Shown: positions 44,930-56,861 of the stretch, one piece after another
Numbering within the stretch: position 1 is the stretch's first letter
Layout of the letters: every line of letters starts with the position of its first letter
Assembly: GCF_001653235.2 (NCBI RefSeq)
Contig: NC_035794.1
Coordinates: 4,216,001-4,280,000 of the forward strand
Direction of reading: 5' to 3'
Origin: Pochonia chlamydosporia 170
Lineage: Eukaryota > Ascomycota > Sordariomycetes > Hypocreales > Clavicipitaceae
Length of the DNA: 64,000 bases
The notes under the pieces: generated by a model
What the model was told of the DNA's origin: nothing
Database searches by the model: none
What the model saw: only the letters and a program-made list of their open reading frames with translations
Position numbers and translations under genes: made by a program

Positions 44930-46599
44930 TCACGACCACCAGACACCAGTAAAATGCAACACTGTCAGATTCGGCCAGCCTGTCCGAACAGCGTCGCCAA
45001 TATCTTCATATTCAGGCATGATAAACTCTGTATCGAACCTATAAGTACGCTCAAAGCCTTGTACTCTAAAACGGTACTAAAACAAAGTACAAAAACGCCC
45101 TCAAAAAGTGTTTCGTAGCTGGTAAGAATGGCCCATTTCCCCTCAAGCCGTGTTCGGCGGCCCCTTGTACGTGGTGCCCCAAATTGTGATGTGGACTACA
45201 GTTGAAGGGGTTATATCACTCGGTGATCTCGCTGCAAAACAAAATTTGCCTACGAGACACTGGCGAATTTATTGCGGGATAATGTTTCTCTGTTGTAGAC
45301 AACGGCCACCGAGTCACTCCCGCAAGTGCAGCCCGGACTTTCGGGGGAGGACTGGAGGAAACATTTGATCGGAGTAAAGTTTTTCTGTTGCAAGAGGAGT
45401 TCGTACCAAGCGGCACCTCGGATTGTCTTGCCGGCCGGCATCGTCGTGTTGGTCGCATTGTGAGAGCTGATCTGGATCCCTGGAGCATTGAGACGCTAAG
45501 CGGTGGCCACATGTGCCCTACAAATGCATGAACAAGGATCGATCTCCCAGCGGACATAGCATTACCGAAGTAGGCAATTTATATCTCCAAATTCCATGCC
45601 GAGGGCCACCAGTGGCGGCGGCAGGGGCTGGCCAACCCGGCAAGTGTGGCATGGGCTTATCAATCGGCCCCCATCGGAGGTACGATGGGTGGTCTGTCTT
45701 TCGACTTGGGACGATCGATGGGCCAGATGATGTATGCTCGTCGTGACAACTAACAAATTTACAACGCGGCACACCGGCTATGGAATTGGCGCATCTGGTA
45801 AAAGCAACTTCAGCCTAAGGAAACAGCCAGCACTTTACTCTCAGAGGGGGGGCGTTTAGATAAACAATACACAACATTGAGTGGTCCAGGAGGCGTAAAA
45901 ACTGTTGAACACATTGCAACTTGACAGATCGGTACTCGATAGAGCTCTAATGTCAAGGCCCTCGGTGAGTGGGCTATCCGCCCTTTGATTCACCACAAGG
46001 TGTTTCAAGCAGCAGATGGGAAATTGGCAGGTCTTGCATTGGGAGCGTCACTGATCAAGGCCCCATGACATTTTCGGATGTGCTGCTGTCTTTGGCACTG
46101 TTTAGTTTCGCATTCTGCCTCACGATCCAACTGGTTCAAGGTACTATAACCTCGACTGATGGCGCCGGGAAAGATGCGAGCAACAGTTGCCTAGCAATTT
46201 GCCTTGTGGATAGATACTTTTACGTCCTTAACTTCACTCAACCCAGTGCGACTCGCCCAGAAACCAGTGACCTCGTGTTGTCTCATTCCAGCACACTGCC
46301 GTGGCTCGGTCGGATGCTCGGAAATGCAACACCAGAGGTCAGCGGCCCTTGATCAACCCCTACGGCGTTAAAAATGTTGCTGAAAGGCATGCAAACTTCT
46401 CCTTTCGTCAATCCTACTCTACATTTTGTTCTTGAATTCTTGTGTATCCGATACAGTGACACTGCTGTCAAATTGTGGCAGCAGCAGCATCAAATTGTGA
46501 CAGCCGAGATTGGTTCGCCGCATTCAAACTCAATCGTTAGGAACTGGCCCGCTCTCAGCAATATGTTATAAGTTCGGTTTTAATTGTGTTGCAGACATC
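44930..46599. other. Intergenic region with unidentified coding-like fragments
   Basis: Between the broken oxygenase and the MFS gene. Some fragments read like protein: on the plus strand around 45640-45748 (AYQSAPIGGTMGGLSFDLGR, then stop after MMYARRDN), and on the minus strand around 45510-45390 (NAPGIQISSHNATNTT). They overlap or alternate in strand and have no clear start, so at most they are relics of unknown genes. Confidence 0.4.
46066..46352 (+). CDS. Possible small secreted or membrane peptide (hypothetical)
   Basis: A 95-codon frame from ATG 46066. The first 26 residues are strongly hydrophobic (LLSLALFSFAFCLTIQLVQG), like a signal peptide or membrane anchor, followed by a Ser/Thr-rich segment with two glycosylation sites. 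No domain is recognised. It lies 250 bp upstream of the MFS gene. It may be chance, since the frame is short and codon use is not distinctive. Confidence 0.25.
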
Positions 46600-48366
46600 A
46601 TGTTGCGAGGACATCAAATCCCACAGTCGAATGACAGCAGCATACAGCCGTCACTGGCAGACACCTCGCACGATGACGGCATAGCATCTTTGAATGCTGA
46701 TCCTTCAGTTGCGCGTCAAACCCCTTGCCCTGCAGCCAATGCAGAGGGTGACGAAATTCGATATTCATCGACTCAGCCAGTCGTTGAGCCTTTAGAAGCA
46801 ACGACACACAGTCTGATAATTGTGCCACGTTCTCAGAGACGCGGCCTGTTGGGACAACTATCGTTCGTGCCGGAGGTTGAGAGGCCATACCAGTACAGTA
46901 ACCTAACGAAATGGGGAATTACGGCCACTGTATCAATTGCTGCTTCTACCGTCCCATTTGGATCAACAATCTTCTTTCGTAAGTGTCAATATCGTCAGGG
47001 ATATCCGTATTCTAACAACGTTTTGAACAGCTGCTCTTGGAGACCTCTCTAAAGATTTTCGTACACAACCCACAATTGCAAACCTCTCCGTCGCCTTATA
47101 CATGGTCGCAATGTCCGTATTCCCACTCTGGTGGTCCTCGTTCTCTGAAGAGTTTGGCCGGCGGTCCATTTACCTCATCTCATTTTTTCTCTTTATTATT
47201 GCCTGCATTCTTTGTGCTGTAAGCACCAATATTGCCATGCTCATTACGTTTCGTGTCATGGCAGGCGGATGTGCGGCCAGTGTCCAGGCCGTTGGCGCAG
47301 GGACGATTGCAGATGTTTGGGAATCGAAAGAACGCGGCCGTGCCATGAGCTTGTTCTATCTTGGGCCGCTGCTTGGTCCTCTACTTGCGCCTATTATAGG
47401 TGGCGTGCTATCCCAAAGTTTAGGTTGGCGATCAACAATGTGGTTCTTGTCCATTTTTGGCCTTGTTGCATTTTTGTTGCTGCTCTTTATGCTCCCCGAA
47501 ACCTTGGTATCGTCGAGACATGTTGACCGGCGTCTCCAGAGCACGCGCCCCAAGACATTCCTTAAACAGCTGCAGCGAATCTTTGTTGAACCTTTGGGAG
47601 TTTTGCTATTTTTGAGATTCCCGCCTATTCTCATAACTGTTATTCTAGCTGCTATAGCTTTTGGTGCACTATTTATTGTCAACATTGCCATACAGCAGAA
47701 GTATGCAGATGCCCCATACAGCTTCAAGCAGACAATCGTCGGGCTCCTGTATCTTCCAACAGGAATTGGTTCAACTTTCGCATCGTTTCTGGGTGGAAAA
47801 TGGCTTGACTACATTATGGCACGAGAAGCAAAGAAGAAAAAACGGTACGATGTAAATGGGCAGCTTCTCTACTTGCCGGAAGACAGAATGAAGGAGAATA
47901 TGTGGTTGGCGAATGCAGTCTACCCTCTCGGATTACTCTTATTTGGATGGACCCTGGAGTATGGCATCTTTTGGTTTGTCCCGTCTATCGGTTCGTTTCT
48001 ATTCGGGCTTTCATCCATGCTAGTATTTGTAAGTCCATCCATCCAGGCTCCATCACCCTGAGCGAACATTATGAATCATCCCGCGACTGACACAACATAC
48101 TCAAGTCTGCTGCAACAACGATGCTCACGGAATTTGTTCGGAAAAGAAGCTCAGCCGGTGTTGCGGTTAATAACTTTGTTCGAAATATACTCAGCTGTAT
48201 TGGAACCGTGGTGGCATCGCCGTGGATTGACGCCATAGGAGTGGGCTACGTCTCAACGGCTGTTGCGCTGTTCTGCTTAATAGTTGGATATAGTGCTATA
48301 TGGCTGCTCAGACGCAATGCTGAAAAGTGGCGGGACCAAATGGACCAGGCTTTAGAAGAAAGGTAA
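46600..48366 (+). CDS. MFS drug:H+ antiporter-1 family transporter (Qdr/Dtr/Tpo-like)
   Basis: Three exons join to about 540 residues. The long N-terminal tail (about 110 residues, Ser/Pro-rich) is cytosolic. The MFS core includes NLSVALYMVAMSVFPLWWSS, the inter-segment motif EEFGRRSIYLISF, the motif-C-like GPLLGPLLAPIIGG and the central loop. These are typical of the 12-segment DHA1 polyamine/drug exporters. The last exon restores SAATTMLTEFVRKRSSAGVAVNN, well conserved in this family. It would export the block product or related toxic intermediates across the plasma membrane. It lies 1.5 kb downstream of the broken oxygenase and converges with the BBE oxidase gene. It looks complete. Confidence 0.87.
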
Positions 48367-48619
48367 ACCTGTGGATCTCGGATGAGGATAGACATCTGAT
48401 AATAGAGCCACGATTGTCATTTGCAACAAACATCTTTTTCTTATATCATGTGCACCGTTTTGACATCAGGTTATGATCTTTTCTGTCTGAGGTAGCCTTA
48501 TGCAGTTTCCCTTTAATTGCCAGTATCAGCTTGCCTTTGTCAGTTGATGATTGCAGGAACAGTATGCAGCATACTCTATCACTATATTTTGTCTAGTAAC
48601 GCCATGTCCGAGCATCAAA

Positions 48620-50345
48620 CTAAACAAGTGGTTCATTGAACCTAAAAAGATTTTTGGCATCCCATTTCTTCTTCAACGCCCGGAGACGAGGCAGCTTTTC
48701 GGATCCATACAAAGACTGCACCGCTTCATCTCCATGACCATAGCTGACGTACACAGAGAGCTGACTATAACCGCTAACTCTGGTTAAATCATTTCGGCAC
48801 TTGACGGCAAAGTCATTCACCTTCCGCTCAAGGGAACTATTGCCAGTCGGATACTCAAAGTTAAAGAGTCTAGTAAAGAGGAACTATGTCAGAACCGGTC
48901 CTGTCACTATTGATGTTGTTGTTGAATCCGCTTCACTTACAAATGAGCATTTGCATCACGGTGCGGATAAGCAGTTGCGTCGTCGGCCACTGCTCTAATT
49001 CCCTGTGTTGGAAACGCTTCGATGTAAAAGACACTTTTCTGAGTCTCTGGGTTTGCTTGCACAAACTTGTTCCAGTTATCAAACATGCTCACATAGGTGT
49101 CGACATCAAACGTTTTCACTGCCAGCCCGTACAGATTGGCATTTAGTCCCTTCGGACACCCCATGCCCAGCACTCCCCAGAAGGGCGCATTGAGAAATGT
49201 GTTCCAAGGCACTTCAGAGACATTTTGCCTTATGTGATCAGCCGTCAGCAGCGGCCGAAGCAGCGACTCAGCCTGTTTTTTAGGGCCGATGTACACCACA
49301 TTCAGGGTAAATGTTGCCTATAACCGTCAGTCTGCTTCTCTGCGCATTTGTGTATCTCTGGGGACATGATCTCACACACCTCTTTCCTTTCGGTGGAATA
49401 ACCGATGAGAAGGGTTGGCGACAAGCCAATGGGCATGGTGGTTTCATGATCTTTCAGCCAGTTCATAAGAGTTCGACTTTGGCTCAAGGGAAAGTCAATG
49501 TCTACATTGGTGACATGAGACACTGTTTGATCATGGACCCTGTATGTGGCCGAAAGTATTATGCCGTAGTTCATGCCGGCACCCCGAACGGCCCAAAACA
49601 AATCCGAATTCTGCTTTTGTGATGCAAGCGTAACTCTCCCATCCGCAGTAACAATCCGGACGGACAAAAGCGAATCTATGATCATACCATGATAACCGCT
49701 GTAACGGCCAACACCCCCGCCTAATGTAGCTCCTAGCATCCCAATGCAGGGACAAGAGCCAGTCTCTGCCGGCAGGGTCAGTAACAGCATTCTGATAAGG
49801 AATAAAAGGCAAGACACTCACGGATTTCTTTGCCTTCTTTGAACAGTGGATCGAACACATCCTGGAAATGAGTGCCACCACCAATGGTCATCGTGTTTGC
49901 GGTAGCATCCACGGATACGCTTCTGAAAAATCCAAGATCAATCTCAATGCCGTTTTTCAGGTTTCTGAAGGTCGTAGCAAATCCATGGCCGCCACCAGTT
50001 GCAAGAAACGGAATATCTAAATCTGAACAAAATTTCACCTGAGTGACGTTAGTGCCACCATTACCCACGAAGACATGAGCGGTGCCTCACAATCTTTTGC
50101 ACATCAGATTCTGTGGCAGGTTTAATAGAGGCGATATAAGTGGGTGAACCGTGGATGGTGTACCGCTGGGTAGTTTCTGTCGTCCAATTTTTATCGCTGG
50201 GGAAAAAGAGCTGAGTGTGAGGAGACAGTTCATTGCGGAAGTTGTTCAGCTTCTGAGACAAGTCTTCCAAATGGTCAAAGGTGGCAAAAGCCCATGAACA
50301 GTTTGCGGCAGTAGACAATACCGCTACGAGGGAAAATAAGCGCAT
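48620..50345 (-). CDS. Secreted FAD-linked oxidase of the BBE-like family
   Basis: Five exons join to about 470 residues. Signal peptide at residues 1-19 (LVAVLSTAANCSWA). The PCMH-type FAD domain shows ATGGGHGF, whose His is the usual covalent FAD anchor. TGSCPCIGMLGATLGGGVGR follows, where a Cys in the G-x-CP-x-x-G position could give the second covalent bond. Later blocks are FWAVRGAGMNYGI, PTQGIRAVADDATAYPHRD and the BBE C-terminus LRALKKKWDAKNLFRFN. These enzymes oxidise alcohols, sugars or C-N/C-C bonds of secondary metabolites using oxygen. Export or vacuolar/ER passage is implied. The gene is convergent with the DHA1 exporter and divergent with the next MFS. It appears intact. Confidence 0.88.
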
Positions 50346-51135
50346 CTTTCTGGTTAGCAGTTTAGGAAAAGGTGAAACAAGCCAACAGGGTTGAAGTTAG
50401 CCTACGTGCTGATGCTTCAAAGGGAAAATCGCCCTTTTGTAAATGTTAGTTCCACGTTGACGTCCACACTCATTTCTATTCCGAAGAGAACCGACCTGCC
50501 TGCCGCAAGGTACAGGGCAATTTCATTTGCAATTCCACAACTACCTACATCCTTTCCCAAACCTGCAGCATTGCGCAGGGTACAACGACAGTGGCGGGTT
50601 AAATAAATATCTCGGGATATCGTTTCTCACTGTCCCCACTCCCACTGAAACTAGCCTCCTGTGAGTAGGTGATGTCTGAAATGCCCTTGAGAGGTCCTGC
50701 CGTCCGGACATTTCTGCGCGTACGTATTTGAATTCGCCCCATGCGACTTACCGTACGGACAGGGAGGTGTTTTGATGTTTCGCAAATCTTTAACCCGAGC
50801 CCAACTTCAAGAATCGCGACGCCGCAAGAGCAATGTGCACATGGACTTTCAAGGAGCTCAAGCTGGCTTAGAAGAACGGTTGCCGCCTCACGTATGTATC
50901 TTGCTTTCTCGATTTTTCCAACCCTTTCAACTCTGCAAAATCAGATCTAATTACTTGAAAACTTGCAGTTTCTATTCATTGCACCAAGTGCAAATAATCC
51001 CTGTCCTCTGAGCGTGCACACTATCCATACCAAACGATCTTTGCCAGCCTCAACCGCTGCCGCACTGGCTAGTTTACAGATAGCCCTGCAAGACACGAAC
51101 GTTGGCCAAAAAATCCGATACATCAGCAATTCAGA
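50346..51135. promoter_or_regulatory. Divergent promoter region, FAD oxidase and MFS
   Basis: 790 bp between two start codons. It carries two near-identical palindromic words, CCGTCCGGACA at 50700-50710 and CCGTACGGACA at 50751-50761, 51 bp apart, of a form bound by Zn2Cys6 dimers. Confidence 0.4.
50700..50761 (+). promoter_or_regulatory. Paired CCGTnCGGACA sites (candidate Zn2Cys6 operator)
   Basis: CCGTCCGGACA and CCGTACGGACA differ in one base. Each contains inverted CCG/CGG half-sites, as recognised by Zn2Cys6 dimers. They sit mid-way in the divergent promoter. The Zn2Cys6 gene at 41389 is a possible binder; this is inference. Confidence 0.35.
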
Positions 51136-52500
51136 ATGAGCAATTACGAGAAGTCTCCAACAATTGACTGCGGCAATGAATCACACGCCAGCGGCAGCAC
51201 AATATTGGAGCCGCGTCGACCTCCTCAAACCGGTGCTCCGAGCAACCTGCCAGGAAACATAATCCAATCAAATTCAGCCGACGAAAAGTCAAAAGGACCT
51301 CCAAATGGAGGTTTAGTTGCTTGGACTCAGGTTCTTTGTGGATTTATGCTGTTTTTCAACACCTTTGGCCTCCTCACATCCTTTGGTGTCTTCCAGACTT
51401 ACTACGAATCAGAGGCTATTTTCAACCATTCATCTTCAGACATATCGTGGATCGGATCCGTGCAGGCATTTCTCGTTCAGTTCTGTGGGCTCATTTCAGG
51501 TCCAGTCTATGATAGAGGTTATCTCCGTTCTCTCCTCTGCGCTGGATGTTTTCTCCTCGTCTTTGGACACATGATGCTCAGTCTAGCCAACACCTATTGG
51601 CAAATTATACTCTCCCAGGGAATATGTATAGGTATTGGAATGGGGTGCCTATATGTCCCTTCAATATCAATACTGCCATCTTACTTCAGCACCAGGTTGG
51701 GCTTGGCAATCGGTGTTGCCTCGTCTGGCAGCTCTTTAGGCGGTGTCATATATCCCATCGTTATGCACCGGCTATTAGAAAACATTGGCTTCCCATGGGC
51801 AGTTCGTGTTATGGGATTTATTGCTCTCGCTACCATGACAATTCCCATATCCTTAATGAGGATACGTCTTAAGCCAGCAAAGGCGCGAGCCCTAATTGAC
51901 CCAGCTGCGTTCACAGACTGGCCATATATTTGGTTTACAGTGGCGACCATGATTGGCTTTATGGGTATAACAGCTTTTCAGTTTTACTTCTCTTTCTATG
52001 CCAAAGCAAATAAGCTTACCAGCTCTGATCTCGCATTTGATCTCGTACCAATTTATAACGCCGTATCTGCGATCGGGCGCATCGTGCCAAATGCCATCTC
52101 GGATAAGACTGGCCTCTTCAATATCTTGGCCCCTGGTGTCTTGCTCACCGGTGTCGTATACTACTGTTCCATGGCTGTTCATGAGAAGGGCCCTATGATT
52201 GGTGTTACTATATTGGGAGGATTTTTCCTCGGCCTTCTCACAGCTCTGCCGCCAGTCTGTTTTGCAGCTCTAGTGAAAGACAAGTCCAAGATAGGAACCA
52301 GAATTGGAATGGGTACCGCAACCATTGCATTCGGCCTTTTAGTGGGTGGTCCTGGCGCAGGCGGCATTCTACGTGGTCAAGAGCCTTTGAATTGGAGTGG
52401 TTTGTGGAGTTTTGCTGGTACAGCCATGGTGATATCAGGCATCATGTATGTGCTACTCAGAATACATAGATCTGGTTTCAAGCTCCTTGTCAAAGCCTGA
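51136..52500 (+). CDS. MFS monocarboxylate-type (MCT/MCH) transporter
   Basis: A single-exon frame of 454 residues. A hydrophilic start of about 55 residues leads into PPNGGLVAWTQVLCGFMLFFNTFGL, the classic opening of fungal monocarboxylate-permease homologues. Then come SFGVFQTYYES, SDISWIGSVQAFLVQF and PSYFSTRLGLAIGVASSGSS, all standard for the MCT family. About 12 membrane segments are visible. Fungal MCT homologues in clusters move small acids, metabolites or siderophore-related molecules. It shares a promoter with the FAD oxidase and converges with the FAD monooxygenase, so joint regulation is likely. The substrate is unknown. Confidence 0.88.
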   Translation: MSNYEKSPTIDCGNESHASGSTILEPRRPPQTGAPSNLPGNIIQSNSADEKSKGPPNGGLVAWTQVLCGFMLFFNTFGLLTSFGVFQTYYESEAIFNHSSSDISWIGSVQAFLVQFCGLISGPVYDRGYLRSLLCAGCFLLVFGHMMLSLANTYWQIILSQGICIGIGMGCLYVPSISILPSYFSTRLGLAIGVASSGSSLGGVIYPIVMHRLLENIGFPWAVRVMGFIALATMTIPISLMRIRLKPAKARALIDPAAFTDWPYIWFTVATMIGFMGITAFQFYFSFYAKANKLTSSDLAFDLVPIYNAVSAIGRIVPNAISDKTGLFNILAPGVLLTGVVYYCSMAVHEKGPMIGVTILGGFFLGLLTALPPVCFAALVKDKSKIGTRIGMGTATIAFGLLVGGPGAGGILRGQEPLNWSGLWSFAGTAMVISGIMYVLLRIHRSGFKLLVKA

Positions 52501-52791
52501 AACTTTTTTAATAAATTGTAGCGTATTCTCTGCGCATCAATCTTCGTGACTTGTTAGTGATTTCGGGGGTTCATATTGCTGTCAGCGTTGCCACCTCCTA
52601 CTTTGGCATAGAAATGTACATCTTATCACAAACTATACAGGATGGTAAACCCATGTGTCAAGATTTTGAGGCGAGAAAAGAAGGCCACATCGGAACACGA
52701 AGCTGTTTTATCCATGACCATGACATCAACAACACAATGGGCTCTAGTTCCGAGTATAGCTATCATGACATGTTTTTTTATTGCTTACATA
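52501..52791. other. Convergent spacer
   Basis: About 290 bp between the MCT-type MFS stop and the FAD monooxygenase stop. No gene. Confidence 0.5.
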
Positions 52792-54287
52792 TCAAGCTCT
52801 TACCCCATTCATATGTCCATTGCCTTTACAATCCGTGTTGGTAGCCAGACCATTCCTGCGCAAGCTGTTGATCGCTCTGCCATATTTCTCGATTGACTCT
52901 TTAATCATGCCGTTGGAGTCAAAATTCCAAATCTTGTATGTACGGTCCGTGATTTCCTCAAAGCACGTCTCAGCCTTGACCAACTTTGCTGGATCAGCCC
53001 AGTCATGATGTTGCTGCAAGTCACAAAGCCGTCGACTGCTATTGACGAGCCACTGACTACGACGGCGCCTAATACTGTCGTAAACTTGAAATGCCACAGG
53101 TATCGCATCCCGCCGTGACGCACCTTCTAGTCGGATTGAACTGGACACTTCATCCAGGAGCACCGACAAACACAGTGCGTCTTCAATGCCCATTCCTGCC
53201 CCAGCCCCATGATGCGGACTGCTGGCATGAGCGGCATCTCCAGCTACGCAGATTCGCCCCCGATTATAGTATGGCATAGGATGCTCCCACAAGTCGAATA
53301 CTGCCCATACGGGAAGGGTGTCAGGGAACAAGTCAATCAGACCACGCACCACCGGACTCCAGCCAACGAGTTTCTCCTGAATATGCTTTCGGAACCCAAT
53401 GGAAGTCGGAGATTTTTCTGCAGGCCACTCGTTGGCGTCGTGAACAAAGGCAGAAACATTGCAAAGAGTTCCATTTGCAACTGGGTAGTGGAGGACATTT
53501 GCCCCAGGCCCAATGTGGTTATGGAATACACTCGCTTTGAACTTTCCCAGTATGTCGACAGCTTTGTTCATTGGAATCAATGAGCTGTAGAAATTGACGT
53601 GGGTGTATGACGGCTTAGATGCGACCGACGCTTCACTGAGGACAATTTCTCTTATTCTGGATTTGATACCGTCACACCCTACAACTTTTGCACAAGTTAG
53701 ATCAGATAGTCTTTGCACGAATTAGTTGAACGATAGATCGCGGTGACAGAGGACCTACTTGCATCAGCTTCAGCTATTGTCCCATCTTCGAAATGAAGCT
53801 GCAGTTTGCAATCATCACCGCCTTCTTCAACCGTTCTCAATCGTTTCTTGAATTCGACCATTCCCTCGGGTAAGTCTTTGGCCAATTCTTCTAGAAACCG
53901 GTCCCGCCGCGTACCCTCGATGCTTTTGTATCCCGCATCGACTTTGCAGTACAGCTTTTGATCATGCAAGTGTTGAACGTTGCCGCGATCGAAGCCATCG
54001 ATCCATCGCAGGTAGTCATGAGGGTCATCTTCGTCGGCTGCAGATACGGCGACTCCTCCGCCTCGATGTAAAGCCGTAATCACTCCTGGGTCAATCATTT
54101 GCATACAAGCCTTAGCAGCACCATTGAACCCAATACCAGCTCCAATATCCCGAAAACCTTGCGATTGCTCATATACTTTGACTTTTATTTGTCGGCGTGT
54201 CAAGCCAGCAGCCAGTACTAGACCAACGATGCCACCGCCGATCACCGCAACTTCAACAGATTCAGTGTCCTTGTTGTAGGATGGCAT
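52792..54287 (-). CDS. FAD-dependent aromatic-hydroxylase-like monooxygenase (salicylate hydroxylase type)
   Basis: ATG at 54287. Two exons, with one short intron at about 53697-53750, give about 480 residues. The FAD Rossmann loop is VIGGGIVGL (Gly17, 19, 22). Removing the intron yields ADAIVGCDGIKSRIRE, the DG motif shared by class A flavin monooxygenases. The GD motif is GRICVAGDAAHASSPHHGAG, and MGIEDALCLS follows. Length and pattern fit salicylate-hydroxylase-like enzymes, which in fungal clusters hydroxylate aromatic rings or epoxidise or dearomatise polyketide and meroterpenoid intermediates with NAD(P)H and oxygen. No membrane anchor is seen. Divergent to the FSH hydrolase across 560 bp. 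It appears intact. Confidence 0.88.
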
Positions 54288-54844
54288 GGTTGTGGTGAGT
54301 AACTCACAACCTGTAATGGTGATGCTTTGACTAAACCCCAATCAAAAATTTTGCAATAGTGTCCCATATTTTGCGTTGACTGAAGGCCTGGGGGACTACA
54401 AGTATTGTTTGTCTGCTTTGGAAGGGCTTCTTCTGAGCTCGGCATTTTGTTTTCGCTCCAGTTGCTTGTTGTCAGTTGTTGATCCGCGTACGAGCACAGC
54501 CCGGACTTTTGTTTCCCGACAACGATAACTGCATCTCAATGAGCCTCCCCGGGCGAAGGGAGCGTGATGCTTCGCTGGTTGTATTGTCATCTTAATCATG
54601 TTCGTGCAACTCTGCACCCAGTCGAATTTAAGAGCTGCTCGTGTCCGAAGTGCATGCCTCTAATGCCTGGCTACCCTCCCGCAGACCAAACAAGGGAACA
54701 AAAGAAGTACAATTGCTCGTATAAAGCCTTGTCTTAGTATCGAGAGACACTCTTTTCAGCGACTTACAGTTATCTTCACTTAGTACGCTTTTGCATTTGT
54801 TTCTGTCTTACACAAAAACCACTACCGATTTACTCTCGGCCTTC
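54288..54844. promoter_or_regulatory. Divergent promoter region, FAD monooxygenase and FSH hydrolase
   Basis: 560 bp between the two start codons, so the pair may be co-regulated. No repeated operator found. Confidence 0.4.
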
Positions 54845-55681
54845 ATGACAGACCAAACTTTGCATCTGCCCCGAATTCTATGTCTGCACGGTGGTGGGAC
54901 AAACGCACGCATCTTCAAGGCGCAATGCCGAAAACTCATTGCCCATCTCTCAGCAGACTTTCGCCTGGTCTTTGCAGAAGCGGCTTATGCATCACAAGCA
55001 GGGCCAGATGTAATGAGTGTCTACAGCACTTGGGGTCCCTTTAAGCGATGGCTGAGATGGTTGCCTATACACCCTGAAGTCAGGCCAGAAGAAGTCGTCG
55101 AGGAACTGGATCTCTCGTTGAAGACTGCAATGACAGAAGACGATGCACTCGGTGCCACGGGCGAGTTTGTTGGTTTGCTGGGATTCAGCCAAGGAGCAAA
55201 AGTGTGCGCGAGTATCCTCTATCGACAGCAGGAAAGCCGGGAGGAGTGTCAAAGTCGGAATCGATTATACAACTTTCGATTCGGGATCTTGTTCGCAGGC
55301 AGAGCGCCCTTGATATGTCTTAGTCCAGAAGCTCCTATTGGGATTTCTCTTCCAGACGCTTCCCAAATCACCGACGTGAAAGAGTTCACCCGGCCAGACC
55401 CAGGCGTGCACAATACAAGTCATGTTTTACGAATTCCTACCCTACATGTTCACGGGAAACAAGATCCAGGTCTGCATCTCCACAGACAGCTATTTGAGCA
55501 GTTTTGCGATCCAATGACCAGAAGATTGGTCGTATGGGATGGGAATCATCGTTTGCCGTTGAAATTTAGTGATGTAGCTCCAATTATTCATGAGCTTCGT
55601 GAGCTTGTTGAAGAGGCGAACAGTTTCTTTGATGAGACGCATCACAAGGAGAGGTTATGGATGGGGAGAACGTGTCTTTAG
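54845..55681 (+). CDS. FSH-family serine hydrolase (LovG-like)
   Basis: The ATG at 54845 places RILCLHGGGTNARIF, the conserved FSH opening, at residue 10. The protein is 278 residues, the usual length. The nucleophile is Ser115 in LGFSQGAKV. A later Asp lies in HVHGKQDPGLH and the His in VWDGNHRLP, completing a catalytic triad. FSH1 (PF03959) proteins are cytosolic alpha/beta hydrolases. In biosynthetic clusters, LovG-like members release polyketide chains or hydrolyse esters. No polyketide synthase is present here, so its partner may lie elsewhere or it may cleave an ester of another product. Single exon, intact. Confidence 0.85.
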   Translation: MTDQTLHLPRILCLHGGGTNARIFKAQCRKLIAHLSADFRLVFAEAAYASQAGPDVMSVYSTWGPFKRWLRWLPIHPEVRPEEVVEELDLSLKTAMTEDDALGATGEFVGLLGFSQGAKVCASILYRQQESREECQSRNRLYNFRFGILFAGRAPLICLSPEAPIGISLPDASQITDVKEFTRPDPGVHNTSHVLRIPTLHVHGKQDPGLHLHRQLFEQFCDPMTRRLVVWDGNHRLPLKFSDVAPIIHELRELVEEANSFFDETHHKERLWMGRTCL

Positions 55682-56861
55682 CAGATTAAGTTTGAAATTG
55701 TACATAAAAGCTGGACTATACTACGGAACGAGATTTGAGACCTGGGATTTTCTTGGGGTTCTCCGAAAGTCAATTGGATCTGGAATATGGCCACTTAATG
55801 CACCAGGCAGCTTGAGTCGGCAATGTTGTCGGTGGCTATATTCTTGAACCACCAACGTTTCCCCGAAAACGATTAACCATGCTCCCAAACTCTTCCGGCA
55901 TTAATTTGCTCGTTTCGGACTAATTTTGGTATTCCACATACATGCATGTAGTGGGAGACAAAGAATGGCTCAACTCAGCAACGTCCCCGGACTGGACTAA
56001 GCAGCCGAGGCAAAGCGCTGTATGACCATTGACCACTGTCAAACTCTCCTCATATTGCCCCAGCCGTGTTGTTCTTAGTAGTGAAAGTCAACCTGACGAA
56101 ATGTCTGATGGGTGACATTGCTCGCGCATGTTATAGCGCCCGGCAGCGTACTGTTGCCAGCTTTGTCTTCATGGTATGGACCTCTGGGAGAATCGAGATC
56201 CCCGGCGTGTCATCAATCTTGTGCAAAACCAAACTTGCAAAGGTGTTTGAACGTGTTGGGAATTGGTCGCCATCTTGATGGGGAATGGCGGATTTCTGTC
56301 CACTTTAGCTGCTGCTCCCCCATTAACACAGTGGTCAGATGATCTTCGTCCGGGGTAAAGCTTGCTCTAGTTTTGCTGCATTAATTGGTCGTTCGGCAGG
56401 GTCTCAGCCGCCGGGCGAATTTCGCGTCTTCGGAAATGCCCAGTCAAGCTGGAGACACTTGGCGCATAAATTCCAGCCAAACTGCAACCTAGTTCTTAGC
56501 CGTGGCATAGATGTGGCTGGCTCAGTTCGTGTCGTATCTTCTGTTGAGCAGTAGCGGCTTCTACTTGACCGACCTTCTTCATCGCAACCTGGCTGTCCGG
56601 TTTAGTTAATTGCTGACACACCTGACATGGTGGATAAGTCTTGTTGGTCTTGGAACAGATATTGTACCAGTTGACCTCCAACAACTTTGGAAGGCTAGGC
56701 AGTCAGCACATGGCGTCACTCTACGAGCAACCTGGCTAAATCGCTTTGAATTGTCACCCACTTTGCTCGTGAATGTTTCGTGCCACCCACCACTCTGCGA
56801 CGTTCATCCCAATCTGAAATCATAGCTCGCCAAGGAGTTCATCCCTACCCATCTAGAAAAA
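55682..56861. other. Intergenic gap
   Basis: 1.2 kb between two plus-strand genes. Several short frames lack protein-like features. The promoter of the next gene probably lies in the last 200 bp. Confidence 0.5.
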
